Below are positions 39,905 through 50,320 of a stretch of 52,500 nucleotides of DNA, one piece after another (position 1 is the first letter of the stretch; every line of letters starts with the position of its first letter). Below the pieces are notes generated by a model, which was not told where the DNA came from, did not search any database, and saw only the letters and a list, made by a program, of their open reading frames with translations. Origin of the DNA: Tubiluchus corallicola (taxonomy: Eukaryota; Priapulida; Priapulimorpha; Priapulimorphida; Tubiluchidae); the NCBI GenBank assembly GCA_030141605.1, contig JAQGDQ010000034.1:523501-576000 (forward strand), read 5' to 3'. The translations under genes were made by a program, and so were the position numbers.

Positions 39905-42541
39905 AATTCTTTGACTTTCCTCTATTTGCAAGTATTTCCTCTATTGTAGAAGAAATAGACCTAATGTACTTAGCTTCTGAGTTTTGTGATACTTAGGGAA
40001 AAGTGGGGCAAGTTGAATTGTGGAACAAGATTATCACTAGCTTGCTGTGACGTCACCAATCAGCAAATCGGCAAACGCTCATTTTATTTTGTAACAACGT
40101 AATGTGGTAATAATTTAGTACTATTTTCAATCTCATATGTTTTTTGTTGGGGTGAAAACTTCCATGCATCAGTGTATTGCAGTAAAAGCACAACATACGT
40201 GCACAGACTAGTGGCAGAAATTCCGAAGTACAAAAAATAACTGTCTAAATTAACAAAATTGTGGAAAATAAACAAAAATGAAATAAATTAAAATTATAGG
40301 CGAAAGCTGTTGTAACAGACTTTTCGACAACTGTACAATTTATTAATTTTAAAGTTTACATTTTTATTGTGCATTGGACTGAGTAACATACGTGGAAAAG
40401 TAATGATAGACGCATCATAATAATTATTTCTCCCACTCAGATACAGCCTACGACATACGTTAAAATTCTATCAGTAAAGAAACTAAACTTAAGGACTAAT
40501 TACTATTTCACGTAAGTATAGTATACAGGCCAATATATTGCAACGACATATAGGCCTAAAAATGTACGGATGCAGCCGGCACCATCACAGTATAAGTTAC
40601 AGATTTTTACTGTTCCACGTTTTTAAATGTGCTCTATTTTGTTTACACCATACAAAAAATAGTCAAGTGTCAAGATACCGATTATACTTAATACATACGT
40701 TATAATAAATAATCAGCAAAATATTTAACAAAGTGAGATAGTACATTTACAATTTTTCACATTTCAGCAAAAAGAAGAGCAGAAAAAGAAAGGAAAAGAA
40801 AAGGAAACAGAAAAAAAGAAAAGAAGAGAAGAGATGAGAAGAGAAGGGAGAAGAAAAGAAAAGAAGAGAAAAAGGAAGGGAAGGGAAGAGAAGGGAAGGA
40901 AAGAAGAAGAAATGAATGGGAAACAAAAACAAAAAGTGTAAAAAACAACTTAAAACAAAATGAGAGAAGTTAAAATAAAAGAAGGAAGAAAGTAGAGAGA
41001 AAAAATAGAAAAGAACCGGATCGAATGAAAAGAAGAAAGATGAGATGAGAGGGGAGGGGAGAAAAAAGAGAAAATAAAACAACAAGAAAACAGTTACTGT
41101 AGCACATCATAAATAGTTATGAAAAAATAGAAGAATCGTTACAATTGCATAATGAGGTTACAATATCCTAACACAGAAAGATGCTATAGTTTGCTTTGAA
41201 GTACCAAACATTCTTTTCAGTTGCATAACATACTTGTCAATGCCACAAGTACTATTCAACAAGTTCATTTTTACCAAATACAAAAGCACATGCCTGCGTT
41301 TCATTTCAGTTAAACTCATACACAAAAAATGAGCCTAAAATTATGTTTTGCCCATAATTAAGCATGCTAAAACGATTTATTCATCAAACATCCTATAACT
41401 GCATTACAACGATGCATTCTAAAGGGTAACCAACAAAAAACCTGCCCAGGTTATACATAATATTATAATAAACATAATGAAAATAATATTATGCCAAATT
41501 AAAAGCAGCCAGGTTAAATACTAACTAAATAAAAACCATAAATAACAAGCCAAAAATAATATATAAAGTAAACAGTGATACACAAAATTGAATTACTATT
41601 GCAAATGTACTAGTACAATGTTTAGGTAATACTGAGTAACATTGTGAAAATGATACAGTAGCTAAAGATAATATAAATGTATACTCATATAATAAGAATA
41701 GAGAGAAAACATTTCTTGTGAAATGTACACGTAAATAACTTGAACATTTCAGTAACATCACAGCAAATTTTAAATAAAATACAAACAACAGCATTTCAAC
41801 CTTGCCCTAATATAACCTCCAGTAAAAAGAGATTCCTCTATACATAAAACGTGGCTTTACAAAGCAAATTACAACCAGAAAACAATAAATACAACAATAT
41901 TAATATAGCAATAATCTAGAAAAACCATTTATTCAAATGACTGTGACACTTTTAAGCAATTATCATTATAACACCTGATTAACATTGTATATTAAGCCAA
42001 TATTGGATGATGCATTGAAAAAAGTAAAAGCTTCGTTCATGTGCATTGATATTATCCTAGGATGACCAGGAGTAACCAAGAGTCTATGAAAGAAACAAAT
42101 TTACACAATAACACAACTGCAAGTAATCTTAGCAGCACTTAACAGCTTAAATTCAGTTTTCCCCAAAACTCAATTGTAAAAACGAGTGGTGTGGCTGTTG
42201 CCAAATTAGCAATTTTATATTTTTTCTGCGGAATTCGCTCAGTTACAATTCATTTGCTCACTTGCACTCACTAATAAAGCACATGAAGCTTGCCCCTAAT
42301 GAATTTTTATAAGTAAACTTGTAAAACAAACGTTAATTGGCTAGGTAATCTACTAGCTTTGCAGTTTCTTTAATGATGTATTTATTGTTAGCGAATTACA
42401 GCCCGTTTACAACAACTTCATTACAGACTCAGATCTAAGTGATTTAAAATTCACTGATAGAAAATTTTCATATGTATTACAGCTACAAAAAAATTTATGA
42501 CACAATCTTGTGGTCAAAGTATAAATTATAAACTGCAGATC

Positions 42542-42545
<4 letters not shown>
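39905..42545. other. Intergenic, no gene seen
   Basis: No coding sequence could be supported. The region holds one long purine tract (40766-41090) and otherwise plain AT-rich DNA. Confidence 0.4.
40766..41090. repeat. 320-bp purine-only-like tract (GA-rich, irregular)
   Basis: The + strand is almost entirely A and G (AAGAGAAGAGAAGGGAGAAG style) with very few pyrimidines and no fixed period. Such polypurine-polypyrimidine DNA can adopt triplex forms. The Phe/Leu/Ser-rich - strand open frames are artefacts. Confidence 0.85.
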
Positions 42546-42604
<59 letters not shown>

Positions 42605-42605
42605 T
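42546..42605. repeat. (AAT)n microsatellite
   Basis: About 19 uninterrupted AAT-type units. Confidence 0.9.
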
Positions 42606-44031
42606 AATATTAATTTTTTTATTATCATTAGTACTTGTGTTTAAAATGATCTGCAGTTCATAGCTTATGCTTTGTAAATAATAAAATAACTGTGAAATTG
42701 GAACATTAGCAGCAATATTATACTTTCACTGATATTCTTAATGTACAAGTATTCATCTGAGCATCATAGATTATAATGCTATGGTATCTTCACTTCATAC
42801 AAAAAATTTCTAGAAAAAGCATTTTGTTCTCACATCTCATTTTCCAAACTATCACATTGTGAATTCAATTCTGACCCAGAAAGCTAAACTACAAAAATTT
42901 GTGACCTTCTCCTTTGTGTTTTGCTCAAGTAAGTAGGTAAAGCCAATTTAGTCTTTGTAGAATAATGATTTTTAACAATTTTTGATTTCAAAAAATCTTT
43001 GGTTGATCAAAATACACATCTCTTCATGTGCTAAGTGCTTTGGCCGCAATACAAGTATGCTACAGACAAGCATTAATTTTAGTAAGTAGCTGAAGGGACC
43101 ACAAATTGTGCTCTAATATGTTTAGCAACTTTTGCCAGGGCAATATCCTGCCTTGGTGGTGCCCTAAAACCAAAATACATCAGCACAGCCATTCTGTGTA
43201 GAAAACATGTTTACTAAAGTAATTTAAAGTACATAATTACAACAGCAATTAGCTAGTTACACTGGGTTTCAAAGCTTCAGATTTTACCAAGGTAAATTTA
43301 TTGTCAATATGACGGTGATTTTCACACTCTGACACATGACACATGTCGACTGGCACTTTAAAAACGTTTGCAATTTCTTACTGGACTAATACTATGAGAA
43401 TGTTTTTTTTAAAAAAAGTTTTGTACGTACAAATATTAAGCTGTTTCTAAATTAAAACGAATTTTTAAAAGTTGGGAAAACAAGATTTGTACATACAAAT
43501 ATTAAGCTGTTTCTAAATTAAAACGAATTTTTAAAAGTTGGGAAAACAAGCTTCAAGTATTGATCATTCTGCAAATCTATTGCTATTTGCAAAATACACT
43601 GTGTACTTTCCTGCTTAATGCAGTTTGCATAGAAAATGCATAAACGGTTCAATTAACACAGACAATATTTTGTACTATCGTCTGCATGAAAATTGTTTTA
43701 GAATTCTAAGCATTATATTTTCATTACATTTAAAGTTTAAACAAAATTTGATAAACATCTTCAGTGCAAAATTGAGCATTCAAAATTTTGAATTAAAGCA
43801 CAACCAACTAAGTTCACTCTTCAATTTCATGGTTTTACTCCAAAATCACGTCAGAAGTGTAAGTTAAAAGTATCATATAAAACGATTCATAAGTCAACTG
43901 TATATTCATATTCAACAGTTTTCATAATAATACTGGTCATATATTTTCAATTAGTCAATTTACATCATTATACACAACATTTACAGTATTTTTACATTAA
44001 ACACAATTATAAACACTTCTGCGCCGTAACA
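42606..44031 (-). other. Probable 3' UTR/downstream flank of the PCBP gene
   Basis: T-rich on the sense (-) strand after the PCBP stop codon, with no gene. It contains a recent 66-bp tandem duplication. Confidence 0.35.
43421..43552. repeat. Recent 66-bp tandem duplication
   Basis: Units 43421-43486 and 43487-43552 are nearly identical (TTGTACGTAC versus TTGTACATAC at the start, both ending GTTGGGAAAACAAG plus one or two bases). Near-identity implies a young event. Confidence 0.9.
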
Positions 44032-44299
44032 CTAGTACGGCATAAACTTATTTGGTTCAAACTTTTTCACTCCGTTCGACAGCGGTATAAAGTTTGGTCG
44101 GATCTTCGTGGTGAGCAGTTTCGGTGTCGCCGCCGCTACCTCGTAGTAGCCCACTCCGCCAATAATCTGAACCGGAGAAGGTTTGAGTGCGAGTGGTATC
44201 CCACCCAGGGGCGTAGCAGCAGCAGCAGTAGCAATGGATGTAGCTGGGGTTGAAACAGCAACAACGGGGTCAGCATTTGTAGCCTTGAACAACTCGATA
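44032..44299 (-). CDS. PCBP: Poly(C)-binding protein (PCBP/mub type), last coding exon
   Basis: A pyrimidine-rich acceptor (TTTCATTCTGCTTTCTCCACAG, AG at 44301-44300) opens a 268-base exon. Its first T completes the codon split with the exon at 49979. It reads SIELFKATNADP, then an Ala/Thr/Val-rich stretch, GGVGYYEVAAATPKLLTTKI, RPNFIPLSNGVKK and FEPNKFMPY before the stop. A low-complexity tail after KH3, with a basic end finishing in PY, fits the C-terminus of mub-type KH proteins, although I rely mainly on the joining KH3 exon for identity. PCBPs bind C-rich RNA and regulate splicing, stability and translation. The exon begins at the splice site, so an in-exon start codon is not expected. 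Confidence 0.75.
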
Positions 44300-45809
44300 C
44301 TGTGGAGAAAGCAGAATGAAACAGAAGGTTAGAGAAACGTGTGCGAAACGTCGGATGAACAAAATAACATGCACATTCCACAAATATCTCACATCAATAA
44401 TCATTGGGGAGATTATTAAAATAATAATGGATCCATTTAATACACACAAAATGCACAGTTTTCCTGTACAAATTCTCGCTAAGCGGAGAATAAAGAAGTT
44501 TCTAAGAAGATACTTCGCATTACATGTTTCAAAAAGTTGAAGTATCATCAACTTCCTCAGTTGCATTGCTCGAATCCCCTTGTACCTCAATATGCATTTG
44601 AACGGACGTGTTTGTACAAGAAAACATGTGCCACACAGAGAATTCAACAGGATACCATGTAATAAATAATAAAATAAAAAATAATCTTCGATGGAAATAA
44701 ATTTCCATGCAAAGATCTTTAAATGAATGAAGAAGACATTTAGGATAACCATTAAAGCAACTTAGATCCCACTATCTAATTAAGAGTTTTAGCTTTTTTA
44801 AGTACTAATCTGCCCATTTCACTATTTAGGACTATTTTGCTACAAATGTAGCTGTGAATACCATATTGCGCTTGGCGTATACTAACTTTACCACCAGCTA
44901 GCTATTACTAAAAATGTTAAAAAAAGACAAGAGTTTGCCACAAAATTTGAGTAATGATCACAAATGAATAGGTATAATAACTGGTGAGAAGTGATTAGAG
45001 TGGTTCAAGGACCATCAGTATTATATCCCAAAATGACGCCTAATCTCATTAAGATAAAATTATCTATTACAAAGCTATCATACGTTAAAAAATTGAGCTT
45101 ATTGATAAAACCAGTCTGCTGTATTCACGCACTACTGGTTTTATACTGCCAGTAGTTTCCTAATTATCGTGTATTCGTGATGATTTTTAAACACCAGTAA
45201 GGAATAACCAACAAAAAATGATAATATTTACTTTGTTTCCAATTCGCTACAGAGCAAAACAACAAAGAAAATTGACAAGAAAGAAGCACTCGATTTATAC
45301 AAAGGTTTAGAAAACACACATGGCAGGTATAAGAGGAAATATATGTATATAAGAAATAATGATAACATGGTGACGCGCAATAAACGTAATAGAAATTACA
45401 AAATATCGGGAAAAGCACGTTTGAAATATTCTCTAGCTAAGACTACAGAAACTTAATGACTGAATAAGACTGGCGTGACTGTGCGATATATTTTATGATG
45501 TATCACATTTTTGGATAAACCTTGCATTTTCGTTCCATGCAGTTACATACAACTGACAAAAAAAAATATTTTTCTGAGTCTTATAACATACGGCTTGCAC
45601 AACAGCAGCGCTTATGCATGCAACGTGGGAAGACATGGGAAAATTGCTACTTTCCATTGAAATGTTGCAGCAGTGCAAGAAAAGAATGCCTAACTAACAA
45701 GACCCATGTTAGAAATGTACACACTACGCTGTTGTAAGGCATATAAAATGCTCTAATCACAATGTATGCCTGCTATTTATTCAATCATAAATGCAGTTTG
45801 GCATACTGC

Positions 45810-46276
45810 AAACTACCGTATTTTCCCGTGTATAAGAGACCCTTGTGTATAAGAGACCCCTTCAATTTTTAGGCAAAAATTCTGGAAAAAAGTTTTTTCA
45901 GACGGACATTTTTAGAGGGTAAAGTACAACTTTTTTCAACTCAGTGCGGTACTGAAAACAAAATAAAACCAGTTAATGTGTTGTAGAAAAAGAGTACTGG
46001 TATATATTAAAGTGCGTACCTGCAAACCTGTAACAGGAAAAGAGAAAACGAGGAGATAATGCCTGTGTCACGATGCTTGTATTGCTTACAACCGCTTCAT
46101 AGTCGAACGCCACACGCAAAACAGTTGTAGAGCACTTATTTCTTTAAAATCATTAGTGTCACAATTTATGCATCTTATTGAAAAGACTTACTCCCATGTA
46201 TAAGAGACCCCCTATTTTTAAAGTGAAAATTCTGAGCAAAAAAGGGTCTCTTATACACGGGAAAATACGGTAGTTT
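45810..46276. mobile_element. MITE with perfect long TIRs (TATAAGAGACCC type)
   Basis: The left end is AAACTACCGTATTTTCCCGT followed by GTATAAGAGACCC. The right end is its exact reverse complement (46244-46276), giving about 33-bp perfect TIRs. If TA is the target, the termini are CCGTATTTTCCC. The TATAAGAGACCC block is repeated just inside both ends (45845-45858 and 46198-46210). No coding in 467 bp. Perfect TIRs suggest relatively recent activity. Confidence 0.8.
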
Positions 46277-46288
46277 CTATCATTAATA

Positions 46289-46588
46289 ACGCATTCACAT
46301 TAGCGAGTTTTCTCGCCAAGTAACTCGTAAACGTGTTCAGATTAGAGAGCAAAACTTGCGGCGAGTTACTCTCTGACAGTAAGACAAGCTGACATTCACT
46401 TTTCTGTTCGCTGCGAGAACTGTTGAGAGTAACTCGCCAAGGCATTCCCACTTGACAATAAGTTGCAGGAAATCAACTTACAGCAACTGTCAGAGAGTTT
46501 GAAATAACTTGTCGACAGTAAACTCGCAAAGGCGTTCATACTTGCGAGTTTACTGTCAGAGAAAAAAATCGCTAGTCTGAACACGACA
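46289..46588. mobile_element. Self-repetitive MITE-like element next to the previous MITE
   Basis: The left end reads GCATTCACATTAGCGAGTTT and the reverse complement of the right end reads GTGTTCAGACTAGCGATTTT. Variants of this 15-20 bp terminal motif recur internally as direct copies (46333, 46392, 46442 and 46532). An inner inverted pair, TACTCTCTGACAGT (46367-46380) and ACTGTCAGAGAGT (46487-46499), can form a long hairpin. 300 bp, no coding. Confidence 0.55.
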
Positions 46589-48142
46589 TAAGAGTAGGGT
46601 TTATTAACGATGGTGGAAGGACTGGAACATAATTAACTATCTAGGATAACCTGCCAAGATGAACAGGCAAGGGCTCTTAACCTTAGCCATATATGTACAG
46701 ATCTGCCCTCTGCAGAGGAGCTAGCCAGGACAGTCACTTAGAAAAAACCTCCCAAAAACAGTTGCCCATTCAGCCCCACCACTGCTTAACTTTGTAGCCA
46801 AGCACACGCCATGACTATTTAGCTGTTACACTTGTAACGCAAATGTAATCATACTGGTGTGGATAAATAACTATAATGAGTTTCTCAGGCAAATGGTTGA
46901 GTTGGAGAATTGCTAATAACAATAATGCTAATAATGAGCATAAATTACTTGTGCAGTTTCAGTAATGTGTATAAGTGTAAATTTTCCATGTGTTTAGTAA
47001 TCATTAAGTCAAAACTACTTTAATTCAGCACTAACATTTGCTAAAGTAAAAAACAGCTGAGAAACTTAAATCCAAAGTGTCAATGTCATTACATAAATTA
47101 TGGTAATAAGAAAAAAATTACACAGCATTAGGCTAACAAAATGCTTACAACATTATAAAATCCATGTTTTGGTAAAAATAAACCAAGGCTTGCACAAGCA
47201 ATAATTACGAGTCAAAAACTTTTGCAAAAAGAGGTATATCACCCTTCTGAAATTCCTGGCATGAAGCTTGCCTGTTTTGACAGATTGTATTACCCCGAAT
47301 ATTGTGATGTGAACAAACATTTTGCTTGTAGAAATTTGTTGATTTTTGTTCTCTGATTATTTCACTTTTCAATAAAGCATTCTAATTAGATTACAGAGCA
47401 GTAGGGTCAAAATTTAACGATTCCTCGCAGCAGAAATTCGAAAGACAGTTCTATATTTTGAATAGTTGTTAGTCTGTGGGTGTGGATGAAAACGGTAAAG
47501 TGTCATGCAAATTAAGGCAAAAAATGTTGACCTTGAAAATAAAAAAATGAAAAATCATATCATTTATTCCATTTTGGAAACACATTGCCTAGCTGCAACC
47601 ATTCCCTGCTAGCTGCTACAATGTACAGGCTTGCTAACATTGGCATATGAATATTAAGACAAGGCCGTAAGACAGAAAGATTCAAATTAAAAAATATAAC
47701 TCCTTTGCAACTTACAAAATAATCTCACCGTCATCTATGATAATAATATGATGTATTTAAAATTGAAATTTATGAGTATGGTTACATTACATGTCAAGCA
47801 AAAGGCAAATTTTGCTGAAAATGCTACTAATGAAAAACATGTACAGAAATTACAAGAAATAACGAACAACATAAAATACAGGAAGATTTACAAAGTTGAC
47901 ACACTGTAAACCGTCTGTGGTTGGGGGGTGATTCTCACGAATCATGAGAATAAACAATACCAAGGACCTCACTATTGAACAGAAGCAGACAAAACGATAT
48001 TCTAACTTCTGTAGTGCAAACTTTTTTGTTTTTATGTGTAAGAACTGTTATTTCACTAGAAATGATGATAAAAGCTCATTAACAAAAGCAATAAGCTATG
48101 TCTTGTTAGTGGATGGAAGGCAAAGGTCTATAACTTGAAACA

Positions 48143-48277
48143 TAACAGCAAGCACCCACTTAGGCAAAGATACAGCTTTTATTCAAACACAAACAGTTGC
48201 TCATCTGAAACGCGTCGAAACATTTGTGCATGAATAAAAAACATGTCTTTGCTTAAATGGATGCTGGCTGTTATTTT
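48143..48277. repeat. Foldback repeat with about 50-bp imperfect arms
   Basis: The left arm AACAGCAAGCACCCACTTAG, then GCAAAGATACAGCTTTTATTC, pairs with the right arm. The right arm's reverse complement is AACAGCCAGCATCCATTTAA, then GCAAAGACATGTTTTTTATTC. The centre contains GAAACGCGTCGAAACATTT. Confidence 0.55.
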
Positions 48278-48544
48278 CATCCTAAGAATTCGTTCTCCCC
48301 TTCACCTGTCAGTCTATAACATATAATTTGATATAAATCTAGTGGAAAACAATCGCATCAGTGGTACAATACACAAGACTTCGATCTTTATTCGGTTAGT
48401 TTTGTCTGGAGCTAAACCTAAAACAGTTATTATTGGTTTTTCTAATCTGGGTCTGTTAACTTGTAGTTACATTAAGCCCTTCTGTTTTTGTTTTCACACT
48501 AATTTAATGGCTATACAAAATAGCAGGCAAACTGTGCTAAATGA

Positions 48545-49022
48545 TAGTGTTGCTCCATATATCCGATACGTATCCGAAAATGGTGATATTCGCGAGATTT
48601 TGCAGGTATTTGTATCAGATATTATCCGGTAGTTATAAAAATTTGATATTCGCAAATATTCGCTATTCGGTTTTCATACTGTGCAATTGCAAACGATTTT
48701 TGAATAATTTAACAGATGAAAATAAATAAATAAAATATTACCAAAAAACAAGATCGTTTTGGCCTCTCTTTGTGTTTTCAAGACACATCTTTTTTCGCTT
48801 GTGTGTGGTAATATGGTGTATCTTTAAGCTAGGTCCTTTAATTAATATGCTAAAGTTTGTAAATATGTACTAATTTTTCATTATCCGAACTGATCCGCAT
48901 ATTCGATACGAATTTGGCTAACCAATCCGGTTATAATCCGAATCCGGAAGTCGATTTGAGAAAATATTCGATGATATCCGGTATTCGCCAACCGACAAAA
49001 AAGCGTATCCGGAAAAACACTA
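48545..49022. mobile_element. hAT-like MITE rich in ATCCG/ATTCG motifs
   Basis: Ends are TAGTGTTGCTCC on the left and, reverse-complemented on the right, TAGTGTTTTTCC. Internally, ATCCGATA, ATATTCG and TCCGAAT motifs recur on both strands near both ends (for example 48559-48600 and 48894-49000). Flanking octamers CTAAATGA (48537-48544) and TTAAATAA (49023-49030) match at 6 of 8, as an eroded 8-bp target duplication. 478 bp, no transposase. Confidence 0.55.
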
Positions 49023-49450
49023 TTAAATAAATGTATCGATGTTTATTAAGTTTAATTGTGCTCTTGTAAGCAATTAGGTTTACATTCCTGTTCAAATACA
49101 GCTTTGATTTAAATGTAAGTCTCACTTTATGTGTTATGTTAATTATTGTCTAACGTCTATGTAGGTTGTTGTGCATGAAAGAAAATGGCTGGCATTTCAA
49201 CGTTTGTAAAATTTATTAAAAACTAAGAATGTGCCGAATCAACAGAATGAATAATTAAAATTCTCAAATGAATAATGCGATTACACACGAAAATGTTTAA
49301 ATGTCACTCAAAGAACCCAACCACTCCCCTGTGAAAGAAGTTTTTGTATACCTGATACTTGCTGCACACTGAATACAAATCTTAATGGACTATCAAATGA
49401 CATGTTTTGAGGCTAATGTATCTGCGTATTTTTGCAGCCATCTTGTTGTA

Positions 49451-49907
49451 CAGGGCATTTCAAAAGTCACTCAATAGCGTGAGTTTCAGTTTTCTTAGCA
49501 GATAATCAACAAATGCCATTCTTCTTTTGGTAAACTCTTATTTAGTCACTGAAAATTTTCTTGAGTCTAAAATTGAAGTGTTGAGCTATTTTCTTTTTGT
49601 TACCATGATAATTTTGGAATAGAGGTGTAAAATTGTTGTATGGCAATATATAGAAAAGGGTATATAGGTGTAAATAGCACACAGTGTATTGTTTTGTTTG
49701 CATGTGTATTCGCGCACAAATAAACAAATTAATTAATTAATTAATTAGTTAAAAACGTTGCAAGAGACTTACAAAGCAGAGGTAGGTCCCATTAACATTC
49801 TCATGTATCAAAGGCTCAGCTACCAAGTCATCGATCAATTCCTGTTGTAACTGCTTTTAAATTTTAATAAATCTTTAAAAATAATGAGGGACTTTTAAAG
49901 CACCCTG
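49451..49907. mobile_element. Second CAGGGTG-type mariner-like element
   Basis: The left end is CAGGGCATTTCAAAAGTCAC. The reverse complement of the right end is CAGGGTGCTTTAAAAGTCCC. TA flanks both ends (49449-49450 and 49908-49909). The termini resemble those of the element at 1713-2217. An (AATT)n run lies inside (about 49727-49746). A short - strand frame near 49855-49760 (ELIDDLVAEPLIHENVNGTY) might be a transposase scrap, but this is not certain. Confidence 0.55.
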
Positions 49908-49978
49908 TATTAATAATTAATTCTGGTAAATGATTTGGTAGAAATTACAGGCAAATTGACTTCATCAAATATACCCAC

Positions 49979-50098
49979 CTAGCATTTATAAGATACTGAG
50001 CCATATTTACAGATTCTAATGATCCAGTAATTGTCACAGTTCTGTCCACTGAGCCGTCTTCCTGGTTAGCTATTTTAATAGCAGCACCCGATAAATGC
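49979..50098 (-). CDS. PCBP: Poly(C)-binding protein, penultimate coding exon (second half of KH3)
   Basis: A 120-base exon lies between acceptor TTTTTCCTTACAG (AG at 50100-50099) and donor AG|GTGGGT. It begins with the last base of a split codon and reads HLSGAAIKIANQEDGSVDR, then TVTITGSLESVNMAQYLINA. This is the beta-2/beta-3/alpha-3 half of the third KH domain of PCBP/hnRNP E/mub proteins (family pattern SGAxIKIAN...DRxVTITG...AQYLIN). The first half, carrying the GxxG loop, is not in the window and must lie to the right. The exon joins in frame to 44299-44032. Confidence 0.9.
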
Positions 50099-50199
50099 CT
50101 GTAAGGAAAAACAAGAATGCTTAAATATTGGACTGAATGCACCTCACAAATACTAAAAATACTAGTATGATTATAGACCTTGGTTGATAACCTAAATCT

Positions 50200-50320
50200 C
50201 TGAGTCTGAAACGTCAGAATACTTCTGTGGTGTAACTGACAGCATAACTGCCCAGAAAACAAAAGCTCCTGAGTTCGAGTCCCAGCGGAGTGAAAATTTT
50301 TCACTACACTAAGATCTTTG
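50200..50320 (+). mobile_element. tRNA-derived SINE fragment
   Basis: A box-like TGGTGTAACTGACAG (50228-50242) and B box GAGTTCGAGTCCC (50271-50283) are spaced as in a tRNA promoter and followed by GCGGAGTGAAAATTTTTCAC. The sequence does not fold as a complete tRNA and has tRNA-unrelated flanks, so a SINE head is the best reading. Confidence 0.6.

Larger units (their letters stand above)
44300..49978 (-). other. Last intron of the PCBP gene (5.7 kb)
   Basis: Bounded by donor AG|GTGGGT (49978-49977) and acceptor CCACAG|T (44301-44300), joining phase 2 to complete a Ser codon in INA-S-IELF. It is packed with small elements (45810-46276, 46289-46588, 48143-48277, 48545-49022 and 49451-49907). 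No additional exon was recognised, though related genes use alternative ends after KH3. Confidence 0.6.

Noticed and set aside
40747-41085. Phe/Leu/Ser-rich 112-residue reverse frame
   Set aside because: Product of the purine tract; no domain and no gene structure.
49760-49855. Short - strand peptide ELIDDLVAEPLIHENVNGTY
   Set aside because: Reads like protein but lies inside a TA-flanked element and lacks splice sites in a KH-compatible phase; too short to call a gene or exon.
49945-50304. 119-residue reverse open frame
   Set aside because: Only its middle (50098-49979) is a KH3 exon; the rest is intron, including a SINE, with clear splice sites at both ends.
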